A DNA stretch of 64,000 bases, from the NCBI RefSeq assembly GCF_003752415.1, contig NZ_RKHG01000001.1:2356001-2420000 (forward strand). Direction: 5' to 3'. The position numbers were made by a program, and so were the translations under genes. Numbering within the stretch: the stretch's first letter is position 1; the number at the start of each line of letters is the position of its first letter. The notes beneath the pieces are model-generated. The model was not told where the DNA came from. It ran no database searches and saw only the letters and a program-made list of their open reading frames with translations. This DNA is from Luteococcus japonicus (GTDB taxonomy: Bacteria > Actinomycetota > Actinomycetes > Propionibacteriales > Propionibacteriaceae). Positions 34,204 through 42,256 of this stretch are shown here, piece after piece.

Positions 34204-35726
34204 GCTCCCTGGTTCTGCTGCTCTGAAAGGTCGATCTTGCCACGTGCGAAGCTGCCCAGAATCCGCTGGTGCGTCTGCCGAGGCAACTGTCGGAAGCCGG
34301 GTTCGCCAAACGGTGTTCCCGGGCGGGCCGGTGCGGTTTCGAGGAGGTCATCGAGCCCCGTCCTGCTGAGCACGAGCAATCCATGGGTGGCGCGGGTGCA
34401 GGTGACGGCCAACCGCCCGAACGCGGAGTTGAAGTCGTCCAGTTGCGTCGCGCCTGTCAAGGGGTGGAAGGCGATGGTCAACGCGTTGGTTCGGCCCTGC
34501 CAGGAGTCCACCGTGGACGCGACCAGGTCGCGCTCCTGCAGCCCGTGCTTCTCGCGCAGCCGCTCCGCCACGGCGTGCAGGTCGTCGACGGCCTGGTTGC
34601 GAGTCGCCAACAGCACGACCAGCGGGTCACCTGTGGCGGTGCCTCCCGGATTGTCGGTCTTCACCTCTCCCGTGGGCTGCGCGTCCGACGCGTACTCGGC
34701 GGTCTCGACGGTGAAGCCGTCGCTGAACAGATCATCCAGCCAGCCCTCAAGGGCCAGCGTGAGCGGAAGGTCGACGTCGGGAGCCTCCGAGTCGGGCAAC
34801 CCGTCCACCTTGAGGAGAGTCGGGACTCCCGTGCCCACCTGCCGCCACAACGGCGCCGACGGTCCGTTGCCGTGGGGAACGATCCGGCGATCGCCCGGCG
34901 CGGCGACGGAGTTCAGCTCGCCCCATCCCGGGTAGAAGGCGCGCCACAGTCCCAGCGCTTCCCCCGCCGGACGCCACACCGCGGGCAGTTCCCGCTCCCA
35001 GGTCGAGGACTTTCCGTGGAAGGCGATCGGCCACGCGCGGTAGGGGTTGTGGCCAGAGTCACCGCGCCACGGATTCGTGCCAACCTCCAACGGCGGGAGC
35101 TGACCCACGTCACCGACGCCGACGATTACCGGCGCGAGCCTGCCGACAACGTCGAACAGGTGGTGCGGCATCTGCCACGCCTCGTCCACGAACAGCACGT
35201 GGAACAGGGGATGCCCCTCTTCCACGCCCAACGCGTCCGCGATGCGCCCCTTTTCGCCGGGGGCCTTGAGCTTGTGGGCGGTGGCGACGAGGACGTCGCA
35301 GGAGGCTGGGATGTCCTTCGCCTTGGTGACCACCGTCACCTGCTGCTCGACGTCTGGAGGCAGCTGGTCCATCGCGTTCTGTGACAGGTGCAGGCAGACG
35401 CGTGCCCGACCCAACTCCTTCGCGAGCCCCACGGCCAACGGCCGGATCTGGTTGTTGGTGAAGGCGGTGACACCGACAGCGCGAGAACCGGGGGAGCCCG
35501 CCGCGGCCACGATCAGCTGCCGCAGGGCGTAGGACTTGCCGGCGCCAGCCGCCGCCTTCAGCAGCAGGTGCGTGATTCCCTCGCCTGCCAGCTCCGCATG
35601 GGCAAGAGCCGTCAACAGGGTCGCTTTCGCCTCGGCGACCACTGCCGTGTTCCCGGCCGCCGCCTCAGCGTGGTGTTTTCCCGCCTCGGCCGGGCCTGTG
35701 GTGAAGGTGACCTCACTCCAGCTCAT
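34200..35726 (-). CDS. SF1 DNA helicase (UvrD/Dna2/Upf1-like AAA)
   Basis: 508 aa. Superfamily 1 helicase: Walker A AAAGAGKS (58-65), Walker B VLFVDEAWQMP (Asp181-Glu182), motif III GDVGQLPPL (205-213), and C-terminal TVDSWQGRTNALTIAF with RLAVTCTRATHGLLVLSR. There is no nuclease domain in this chain, but the gene overlaps the preceding Cas4-like nuclease gene by 14 bp. Together they have the parts of a Dna2-type nuclease-helicase. Not a standard component of type III restriction. Confidence 0.8.
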   Translation of the reverse strand: MSWSEVTFTTGPAEAGKHHAEAAAGNTAVVAEAKATLLTALAHAELAGEGITHLLLKAAAGAGKSYALRQLIVAAAGSPGSRAVGVTAFTNNQIRPLAVGLAKELGRARVCLHLSQNAMDQLPPDVEQQVTVVTKAKDIPASCDVLVATAHKLKAPGEKGRIADALGVEEGHPLFHVLFVDEAWQMPHHLFDVVGRLAPVIVGVGDVGQLPPLEVGTNPWRGDSGHNPYRAWPIAFHGKSSTWERELPAVWRPAGEALGLWRAFYPGWGELNSVAAPGDRRIVPHGNGPSAPLWRQVGTGVPTLLKVDGLPDSEAPDVDLPLTLALEGWLDDLFSDGFTVETAEYASDAQPTGEVKTDNPGGTATGDPLVVLLATRNQAVDDLHAVAERLREKHGLQERDLVASTVDSWQGRTNALTIAFHPLTGATQLDDFNSAFGRLAVTCTRATHGLLVLSRTGLDDLLETAPARPGTPFGEPGFRQLPRQTHQRILGSFARGKIDLSEQQNQGA

Positions 35727-38403
35727 CGGTGGTCACTCCTTCGGGGGCGGTGGTGGTGAACGGTTCGACGCTGCGTGATGTCGGTTTGTGTGCAGCCGGC
35801 ACCTCGAACCCGTCGTCGTCCCGGACGGGTGGCCACACCTCGGGGTTCAGCTCCCGACGGGCGCGACGGATAGCGATCTCGTCGGAGAAGTCCCGTTCCA
35901 CGGCCTCGTGCGGCTTGCAGCACCACTTGTGCGCCTCCGAGTCGGCGGAGAAGGAGCCGGGTTCACACGACTTCTTGGGAGCGGCGTTCTCGTCCTGGCT
36001 CGGCCGGGGGAGGTTGAATTCCTTCGACGTCTTCAGCTCACCGAAACCGGCGAGACGAGCGATCACCAGACGGTCACCGACCTCGACTCCCGGGTCGATG
36101 GCGGGCTGCCAGACGAACTGCTCCGCGGTCGGCTCCGGGACGGTCTCCTCCAGCGCAGCGATGGGGAAGTTCCTCAGTCGGACGCTGCCCTTCTGCGGGG
36201 TCACGACCACGGGGGCGGACTCCACCCACGCGGCGTCGGCCTTGGACAGCATGATCACGCGGTCGCCTGCGCCGAACTGGCGTGACTCCACGCTGAGCGT
36301 CAGGGGCTGGAGCGCGGTCACTTGAGCCCAGCAGGCGTCACGGCTGCCAGCGTCCGTGGCCACGGCGGCTGCGCTCAACGGGTTCACGAGCATCGCGACC
36401 TGCGCCTGGCACGTAGCGTCAGCCTGGATCACGTCCACCAACTGGTTGCGCCAGTACGGGTACGTGCGCCCGAAACGAACCAGGTCGGAGGCTCGCAGAC
36501 GCATGCGGCGCCGCCACACGCGCTGGGCGTCCCCCTCGAAAGTCCGATAGGCCGGCTGGAGCTTCGAGTCGGGGACTGTTTGCAGCGCGCGAACGGCGGC
36601 GTCGAAGGTGGCGGTGCGGTACTGCAGCTCAGCCATCACCAACTCGTCGTAGTTGTCACCCCGAGCGCCAGTGCGGGCCGCCATCATCGCGGCGTGGATG
36701 CGGTTCGAAGACTCGTTGGACAGGCGAGCGCCTGGAGTCAGGAGGGATTCCTCAATCGAGTCGGTGACACTTCGGTGATCGACTGTCTCGTGTGCGGCCG
36801 CCCACGAGACCGCGTAGTCCAGACGGCGGGCCTGGCTCGAAGCCCCGCCGGGGACGAAGTAGCGCGACATCAATGACGTGAGGTCGACCAGCGGTTCACG
36901 CAGGGACAGCATCCGCGCCCGGTCCTGCTCCAACAGGAAGGAGACGGCCACTCGGCGAGACCCGTCCAGAGTCTTCGGCATGGTCGCTTCCTCACCGTTG
37001 TAGGTGAGGATGGGGCGTCCCATCTCCTTGTCACGTTGCCACCGCAGGCGACTCAGCTCGACGCCGGCGAGCAAGTCGGCCGTGCTGGCGAGCAGGTCGG
37101 CCGTTACCCCATCCGGGACGACGATGTGTACCGGCAGGGGTGAGTCGGTGTCCGCTTCCCGCAGCTCGCGCATCGCAAGCTCGATCGCGTTGCCGATCTG
37201 GGCCATGACGCTGCGACGGGTGAGGTCCGCCTGTGGGTCCGGGAACGTCTTGTAGGTCCACTCAGTGGTGCTTTGGTTGGTCACGCGGCTCACGGCCAGT
37301 CCATGGAAACCCAAGGCGGCTGCGTCGCTCTTGACCGCCACCACGTTCACGGTGCCGGGACGACCCACGGGATCGAGACGCAGTTGCCCGGTGCGACCGA
37401 CGTGCCCCGACACCGTGGCCGTGACGCGACGAACCAGCGTCGGGTCAGCAGCGGGACCGGGGTTCCCACCGGAGAGGATTGCCTCCACCCCTGCGCGTTC
37501 AGCGACGGGGACGCCGATTTCTCGCAGAAGCGCGTCAGGGTCCTGCTTTCCGCGCAGCTCGCTGCGGCAGTAGCGGAACAACGAGCAGGAGGGGCACGTG
37601 TTGGGGTCGAACCCGGGATCCAGCGGGGCCACGAGCTGCTCGGCCGTTCCGTTGACGGTCTCTGGAAGGTCGAGCGCGTCCAAGCGGTTCTGCCACTGCG
37701 TCTCGACCTCCTGGAGGTGGTCAGTCAGGTCTTCGACTTCGACCGTGGGCTGGAGGAAGACGCTGCGCGGCACAGCAAGAAACCCGTGGCTGCTCACTTC
37801 AAGCCCGCCAGGACGGGTAGGCCACTGGGAGAACGCGAAAGCGCCCATCGCCACTTGCAGGAATCCCTTGAGCAGGCGGCCGTCGTCGATACGGGACCGG
37901 ACCCGCTCGTAGTCCTTGACGTCGCCGACGATCAACGTGGGGCCGTTGGGGCCACGGGCAACAACGGCCAGGTCAGGAAGGACGGTTGTCGCGTCCCCCT
38001 CGGTGAAACCCGGGTACGGGAAGGCCAGCTTGTAAAGGAGGGTCGCTGAGCCAACTCGGGCCCGTTCCGCTGCGGTGTGCAGAGCCTCGCGAGTGTCCAC
38101 CACGCTGACGTTGCAGTCGTGGCGATAGACGTCAGCGGGTCGCTCGAAGCCGCTCCAACCGGTGGCGCGGGCCGTCACCTCTCCCGCAAAGGCCCCGTCG
38201 TGGCAGAGACGCTCGAAGATCATCGCGCGGGTCCAGCGGGCATCCGGAATGCCGGCGGTGGCGTCGGGCGCTCCCAGCTCCTTGGCGAGCAGCCTTCGCG
38301 ATTTCCCTGTGACCATCGGGTCCGTGCCGCGGTAACGCTCGCACCCAGAATGGACGGCCCAAGAGGCTGCGCTCGATGCGCCGCCGGCAATAGTCTTCTG
38401 CAC
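35713..38403 (-). CDS. Large Cas4/AddB-like Fe-S nuclease protein
   Basis: 896 aa. The N-terminal part is a RecB-type nuclease with a likely [4Fe-4S] cluster: Cys21, then Asp144 (LPDLAVV), Asp161 and Lys163 (VGDVKDY), Gln183, then CPSCSLFRYC giving Cys270, Cys273 and Cys279. This is the Cas4, AddB and Dna2 nuclease arrangement, also seen in TM0106-type proteins. The remaining 600 residues are of unknown fold, with a Cys-rich tail (CCKPHEAVERDF) near the C-terminus. GTG 38403 was chosen because TAGGAG lies just upstream. First gene of the six-gene operon. Confidence 0.75.
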   Translation of the reverse strand: MQKTIAGGASSAASWAVHSGCERYRGTDPMVTGKSRRLLAKELGAPDATAGIPDARWTRAMIFERLCHDGAFAGEVTARATGWSGFERPADVYRHDCNVSVVDTREALHTAAERARVGSATLLYKLAFPYPGFTEGDATTVLPDLAVVARGPNGPTLIVGDVKDYERVRSRIDDGRLLKGFLQVAMGAFAFSQWPTRPGGLEVSSHGFLAVPRSVFLQPTVEVEDLTDHLQEVETQWQNRLDALDLPETVNGTAEQLVAPLDPGFDPNTCPSCSLFRYCRSELRGKQDPDALLREIGVPVAERAGVEAILSGGNPGPAADPTLVRRVTATVSGHVGRTGQLRLDPVGRPGTVNVVAVKSDAAALGFHGLAVSRVTNQSTTEWTYKTFPDPQADLTRRSVMAQIGNAIELAMRELREADTDSPLPVHIVVPDGVTADLLASTADLLAGVELSRLRWQRDKEMGRPILTYNGEEATMPKTLDGSRRVAVSFLLEQDRARMLSLREPLVDLTSLMSRYFVPGGASSQARRLDYAVSWAAAHETVDHRSVTDSIEESLLTPGARLSNESSNRIHAAMMAARTGARGDNYDELVMAELQYRTATFDAAVRALQTVPDSKLQPAYRTFEGDAQRVWRRRMRLRASDLVRFGRTYPYWRNQLVDVIQADATCQAQVAMLVNPLSAAAVATDAGSRDACWAQVTALQPLTLSVESRQFGAGDRVIMLSKADAAWVESAPVVVTPQKGSVRLRNFPIAALEETVPEPTAEQFVWQPAIDPGVEVGDRLVIARLAGFGELKTSKEFNLPRPSQDENAAPKKSCEPGSFSADSEAHKWCCKPHEAVERDFSDEIAIRRARRELNPEVWPPVRDDDGFEVPAAHKPTSRSVEPFTTTAPEGVTTDELE

Positions 38404-38430
38404 GGTCACTCCTATGTGTTGGCCGTCATA

Positions 38431-38442
38431 GTAGTGCTTGAC
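38431..38442 (-). promoter_or_regulatory. Shared motif at the restriction operon promoter
   Basis: GTAGTGCTTGAC here, 28 bp before the GTG start of the nuclease gene, is identical to 25391-25402. On the minus strand TACTAT (38434-38429) could be the -10. A common regulator site is likely but not proven. Confidence 0.45.
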
Positions 38443-38450
38443 GGGTTGGG

Positions 38451-38837
38451 TTAGACCGGCTGTCGGCAGTCGGGGCAAACAACATCGCCAGCCCTCTCGG
38501 GCCACAGCCGAAGGAGTTCGGAGACCGTCTCCTCCCACTCTTTGACGCGGGAGGTCGGAACGTTCACAGCCGAGGTTCGGCCGTGTAACACATCACAGGT
38601 GGTTGCGTAGCAGTACCGCGCGCGGCGCACGGCGAGATAGCGGACATCCCAATCAGGGGCATCGGGGGCAGGTAAGAGAGTGAGCAGGCGCGCTCCCACT
38701 GAGCGGTGCCTGGTGATCGTCGTGCCCGTCTTGTTACCGAAGGCCGCGGCAGAAATGAGCTCCAGCTGGTTGCGCAGCTGGTGGGCTCGCAACCGCGTGA
38801 CGGTGGCGGCGGGCAAGCAGGTCGGCAGTTCACACAT
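38451..38837 (-). CDS. Unknown small protein coupled to the half-ATPase gene
   Basis: 128 aa, not recognised. Contains RAHQLRNQLELISAAAFGNK, RARYCYATTCDVLHGRTSAV and a C-terminal CPDC pair. The LHG after an Arg-rich helix faintly recalls HEPN-type R-x-H motifs, too weak to assign. It overlaps the upstream ATPase gene by 8 bp and ends 48 bp before the Cas4-like gene, in the same orientation. Confidence 0.55.
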   Translation of the reverse strand: MCELPTCLPAATVTRLRAHQLRNQLELISAAAFGNKTGTTITRHRSVGARLLTLLPAPDAPDWDVRYLAVRRARYCYATTCDVLHGRTSAVNVPTSRVKEWEETVSELLRLWPERAGDVVCPDCRQPV

Positions 38838-40062
38838 GATGGGTCCCGGTAAGCGTTTCGCCGATCGCTTCGGCTGTGTCGAGCTCCGCCTCGGTCACCT
38901 TCTCCTTGCCAGGGCACTGAGAGGGTTGTCCGTGCGCGGCCCGGTTCCACGGCTCTTCGTAGTCCGTCAATAAGGCCTTGGCCTTTGCCAGAGCGTTGAG
39001 TCCAGCCGCATCGATGCCGGGGCGCCTGGCCGCACTGAAACGGTCCGACAATTTGTTCACATTCACGGCGTCGAGCTGGCCAAGCCACGCGTCTGGCGAG
39101 GCTCCATTCTTGGCCGCCTGCTGAGTCACGAACAGGCGAAGCGCGTTGTCGACGGCCTGCCGGCACAGCCCCCTGATCGACGTCGAAAGTGGTGTCAGAT
39201 GGCCCAGCCCAAAGAGACGCCGGGCGTCCTCCAGCAGGAGACGCCACACGGCGTCGGCGCTCAGAACCTCCAGCGTGCCGCTGGAGTTGCGCGAGATGCT
39301 GCGGACGTCGACGTCGACGCTTGCGGCAAGGAGCTGCTCCTTGAGGCGTTCGTCGTGAGTCAGGACGATCACGCGACGCGCCCGCGCGATCTGCACCAAC
39401 GCCTTCGCCGTACGGTCCACTCGCAGTTCGTCGAAGGCGTGGACCGGGTCATCCAGGATCATGAATCCGAAAGGGCCGTTCTCGGCCACCGCCAGCGCGG
39501 GAGCAAGGATGACCGCGTTGCGTTGCCCCGCGCTCAACATGCCCAACTGGATTTCTCGACTGTCCTGGGTATCGCTGTCGGAAGCTCCAGAAGCGCGCTC
39601 CAGGACGAAGTCGGCTCGACTCTTCTGCACTTTCACGTTACGAACGTTGAGACCTGCGTCATCGAGCAAGTTGGAGACAAAGGAATCAACACGACGCGCG
39701 AGGTCTGACTCGCGGTTCTGCTTCAACTGGTCCTCAACCTTGTCGAGGTACTTGTTCGCCCACTGCCATGCGGCCTTGTCAGCCGGCGCTCCATGGTGTT
39801 CACGCCATACGTCGTAGAACTGGGTGGCGGCTGCGTGGATCTTTCGGTTGATTACGCTGGTTTGCTCAATAGCCTGAACTGCCGCGTCGAGGTCTTCCTT
39901 AGTTCTTGCAGGGCTCTTTGCTCCAGATCCTCTACCTGCGAATTTGGTGAGCTCAACGTCAACAGAGCGGTGGATACCCACAGCGTCAGGATGACGCCAG
40001 CGAGTGACAGTGCCGTGTTCGAAGCGTCCAGCCCCAGTTGGGAGTTGTGCCACGTTCGCCAT
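38830..40062 (-). CDS. C-terminal half of a RecF/SMC-like ABC-type ATPase
   Basis: Up to 410 aa. A coiled region is followed by the ABC signature (IQLGMLSAGQRNAVILAPAL), Walker B with D-loop (GFMILDDPVHAFDELRVD) and switch His (VIVLTHDER). No Walker A or N-terminal ATPase lobe is present, so as it stands the site is incomplete. A C-terminal helical region includes EEPWNRAAHG. Homology-like sequence starts near RTKEDLDAAVQ (about 39920), inside the end of the two-helix membrane protein gene read in another frame. A frameshift joining the two, or loss of the N-terminal half, would explain this. Confidence 0.55.
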   Translation of the reverse strand: MANVAQLPTGAGRFEHGTVTRWRHPDAVGIHRSVDVELTKFAGRGSGAKSPARTKEDLDAAVQAIEQTSVINRKIHAAATQFYDVWREHHGAPADKAAWQWANKYLDKVEDQLKQNRESDLARRVDSFVSNLLDDAGLNVRNVKVQKSRADFVLERASGASDSDTQDSREIQLGMLSAGQRNAVILAPALAVAENGPFGFMILDDPVHAFDELRVDRTAKALVQIARARRVIVLTHDERLKEQLLAASVDVDVRSISRNSSGTLEVLSADAVWRLLLEDARRLFGLGHLTPLSTSIRGLCRQAVDNALRLFVTQQAAKNGASPDAWLGQLDAVNVNKLSDRFSAARRPGIDAAGLNALAKAKALLTDYEEPWNRAAHGQPSQCPGKEKVTEAELDTAEAIGETLTGTHHV

Positions 40063-40256
40063 AGGGAATCAAGCAAGGCTGCGTCAGGCGATGACGCAAA
40101 GGCGATCACCGCCAGCATTGTGAAGCCGGAGCCAAGGATGAGTCCGAGCAGTATCGTCCATGTCATTTGCGTCACTTTCGCCCTTCGGATCTTGTCCAGC
40201 CGGGCTACTACGTGACGCGCTGACGCTTCGGTGTCAGGGATGACCATGCCGTACAT
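39852..40256 (-). CDS. Two-helix membrane protein, possibly frameshifted into the ATPase
   Basis: 134 aa from ATG 40256. Two membrane helices are visible (TWTILLGLILGSGFTMLAVI and ALSLAGVILTLWVSTALLTL), then a charged helix QVEDLEQRALQELRKT. A -1 shift near 39915-39925 would continue this helix as KEDLDAAVQAIEQ into the ATPase frame, giving a membrane-anchored coiled-coil ATPase half. There is no clear ribosome-binding site. Unrecognised otherwise. Confidence 0.5.
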   Translation of the reverse strand: MYGMVIPDTEASARHVVARLDKIRRAKVTQMTWTILLGLILGSGFTMLAVIAFASSPDAALLDSLWRTWHNSQLGLDASNTALSLAGVILTLWVSTALLTLSSPNSQVEDLEQRALQELRKTSTRQFRLLSKPA

Positions 40257-40536
40257 GCAAGCAGGATGGTCTGGCCGAGGGAACACCCTCGCTGCTCGAG
40301 GGCATTGGACCTGACCGGGACTTGGCCTGGATCGAGGGGCAGACAACGCCGACCGGGCACTGGCTGGCCAGCCAGTCGTCGACCCCGGTCTCGCGTGACG
40401 CTGAAGGTGGGCTCTGTCGTTCTTGTCAGACCCACCCGACACGCTGGTCCCATGGAACAACCCCTGGGGTTCAGCATGGTGTGCCCGGTCGAGACCGAGG
40501 GAGATCTCGTCTGGGCGTGGCACGTGCTCGAGCGCG
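40257..40536. other. Stretch without a convincing gene
   Basis: Divergent promoter space between the membrane-protein gene and the gene at 40537. No clear operator or RNA seen; short frames on both strands look like noise. Confidence 0.3.
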
Positions 40537-40950
40537 ATGGATCAGGACTTCTGGGCGCAATCGCCGCCCGGTGCCGAGGGAACGCGCGAGGCGGTCTTCT
40601 TGGCGCATTGGCTGACGGAGGCGGGAAACAGCAGCGCCTTCCAGCGCATCGCCGACGGTCGGCCTCCGCTCCGCTCCGAGGAGCATGCCCGCCTGCTGGA
40701 GGCGCTCCACGCGGATGCTCTCGCCTACCAGCAGCTCGTCCGTGATGGGCTTCCCCGCCGGATGCCCGTCGCCGAGAACAGCTCGCTGGTTCCCGTGGTC
40801 ATCCATCTGATTCGTGGTTGGTACCCCATCGAGGACGTGCTGGAGTCCTTCCGTGTCCTCGCAGCGTGGGAGGCAGAAGCCACCCACGAGGACTCTCTCG
40901 ATGTGCTGGATTCCCTCCGCATCTGGAACTGCCCACACACTCCGTGCTGA
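40537..40950 (+). CDS. Unknown small acidic protein
   Basis: 137 aa, not recognised. It begins MDQDFWAQSPPGAEGTREAV and contains VIHLIRGWYPIEDVLESFRV; soluble and acidic. Codon use and hydrophobic pattern look real, but there is no strong ribosome-binding site before ATG 40537. An isolated gene at the edge of the defence island. Confidence 0.5.
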   Translation: MDQDFWAQSPPGAEGTREAVFLAHWLTEAGNSSAFQRIADGRPPLRSEEHARLLEALHADALAYQQLVRDGLPRRMPVAENSSLVPVVIHLIRGWYPIEDVLESFRVLAAWEAEATHEDSLDVLDSLRIWNCPHTPC

Positions 40951-41069
40951 CGCGAATCCGGCGTCCGCCGATCAAGCCACAGCGGGCTGGCACAGGCGAG
41001 CCTGTGCCCTTGCAGGACGCCCTGTGGCTCACCCTCGAGGAGATCTGTATGGACCCGCTGCAGAGGCTC

Positions 41070-42077
41070 TCAGCGTGACGCCGTCGACTTGCGCACCTTC
41101 AGTTCCGGCGTGATCCGAACCGGCTGGATCGGGACGTCGGTGATCAACCCGATGAGCCCCTCCACGCAGGCCTCGCCGAGCTTCTCGAAGGGCTGGCGGA
41201 CGCTGGTGAGCGGCGGGAGGAAGTAGGAGGCACCGGGGCTGTCGTCGTGGCCCACCACGGAGACCTGCCCGGGTACGGACACCGCCGCGTCGTGCAGCGC
41301 AGACATCAGTCCCAAGGCCATCTGGTCATTTGCGGAGACCACCGCTTCGGGCAGCCCGTCCTTGAGCAGCGCCACCCCGGCGCGGTGGCCGGATTCGGCA
41401 CTCCAGTCGCCGTCCAGCACGTCGCGCACGGGAAGGCCTGCCGCGGTCATGGCGTCGCGCCAGCCGCGTTCGCGTTCCAGGGCGTCGAACCAGGTCACCG
41501 GCCCGCGCAGGTGGGCGATGTCGCGATGTCCCAACTCGATCAGGTGGTTGGTGGCCATCATGGCGGCGGCGTGCTGGTCGACGGAGACGGTGAGCATCCC
41601 CTCCAGGGGCTCCACTCCGTCGGCCACCAGCACCTGCGGCACCTCGCCGGCCAGCACCGTGAGGCGGTCCATCAGCTGCACCTGGGGCGCGATGACGATG
41701 ATGCCGTCCACCCGGTGGTCCAGGAAGAGGTCCAGCACCTGCTGGATCTCGGCCTGGCTGGTGTCGCGGATGGCAGCAACCAGGGTGGCGTATCCCTGCT
41801 CGCGGGCGGCCATCTGGATTGACGACGAGGTCTGGCTGGGGCCGTAGTAGCCGCCCTGGTCCACGATGACGCCCAGGATGCGGCTGCGGCTGGTGGCCAA
41901 CGCCCGAGCACCCATGTTGCGGCGATAGCCCAACGCGGAAATGGCCTGCTGCACGCGCTCCCGGGTGCCGGGGGCGACGCTGTCGGGCTGGTTCAGGACG
42001 CGGGAGACCGTCTGGTGGGAGACCCCGGCCGCGCGAGCAACATCGGCCATCCCGGGCCGACGTGGCGCTGTGGTCAT
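41070..42077 (-). CDS. LacI-family regulator of the arabinose genes
   Basis: 335 aa. The HTH GMADVARAAGVSHQTVSRVL with hinge precedes a sugar-binding domain (GVIVDQGGYYGPSQTS, IIVIAPQVQLMDRL, VVGHDDSPGASYFLPPLTSV). It was originally divergent from the transporter-araD-araA-araB operon. Two matching operators at 42222 and 43757 flank the IS3-family element now between them, so it most likely represses both its own gene and the operon, with L-arabinose or a derivative as inducer (inference from position). Confidence 0.8.
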   Translation of the reverse strand: MTTAPRRPGMADVARAAGVSHQTVSRVLNQPDSVAPGTRERVQQAISALGYRRNMGARALATSRSRILGVIVDQGGYYGPSQTSSSIQMAAREQGYATLVAAIRDTSQAEIQQVLDLFLDHRVDGIIVIAPQVQLMDRLTVLAGEVPQVLVADGVEPLEGMLTVSVDQHAAAMMATNHLIELGHRDIAHLRGPVTWFDALERERGWRDAMTAAGLPVRDVLDGDWSAESGHRAGVALLKDGLPEAVVSANDQMALGLMSALHDAAVSVPGQVSVVGHDDSPGASYFLPPLTSVRQPFEKLGEACVEGLIGLITDVPIQPVRITPELKVRKSTASR

Positions 42078-42221
42078 TTCGTGCCTCTTTCACCTGTGCT
42101 CGTGGGCTGGGCCGCTGCCCGCGACTGTAGCGGGTGGCCGGGCGCGCGCCCCGCGCCGTCCGGATCATGCCGCCCGCAAGGAGTTCCCGTCGACTTACTG
42201 GGGACCCCTTGCAATCGCGTC

Positions 42222-42241
42222 GATGTGAGCGTTAACATCGA
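42222..42241. promoter_or_regulatory. Arabinose-regulator operator 1
   Basis: GATGTGAGCGTTAACATCGA, an imperfect palindrome 145 bp upstream of the regulator gene. It differs from operator 2 at two positions. Confidence 0.7.
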
Positions 42242-42256
42242 TCTCAGCGGAAGCTG

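Noticed and set aside
32251-34935. Plus-strand open frame of 894 codons opposite the methyltransferase and helicase genes
   Set aside because: It is the complement of two well-supported genes, has no family motifs, and arises from high GC in third positions.
40988-41007. Perfect hairpin GGCACAGG-CGAG-CCTGTGCC
   Set aside because: No T-run and 38 bp past the nearest stop on that strand; could be a weak terminator but not supportable alone.
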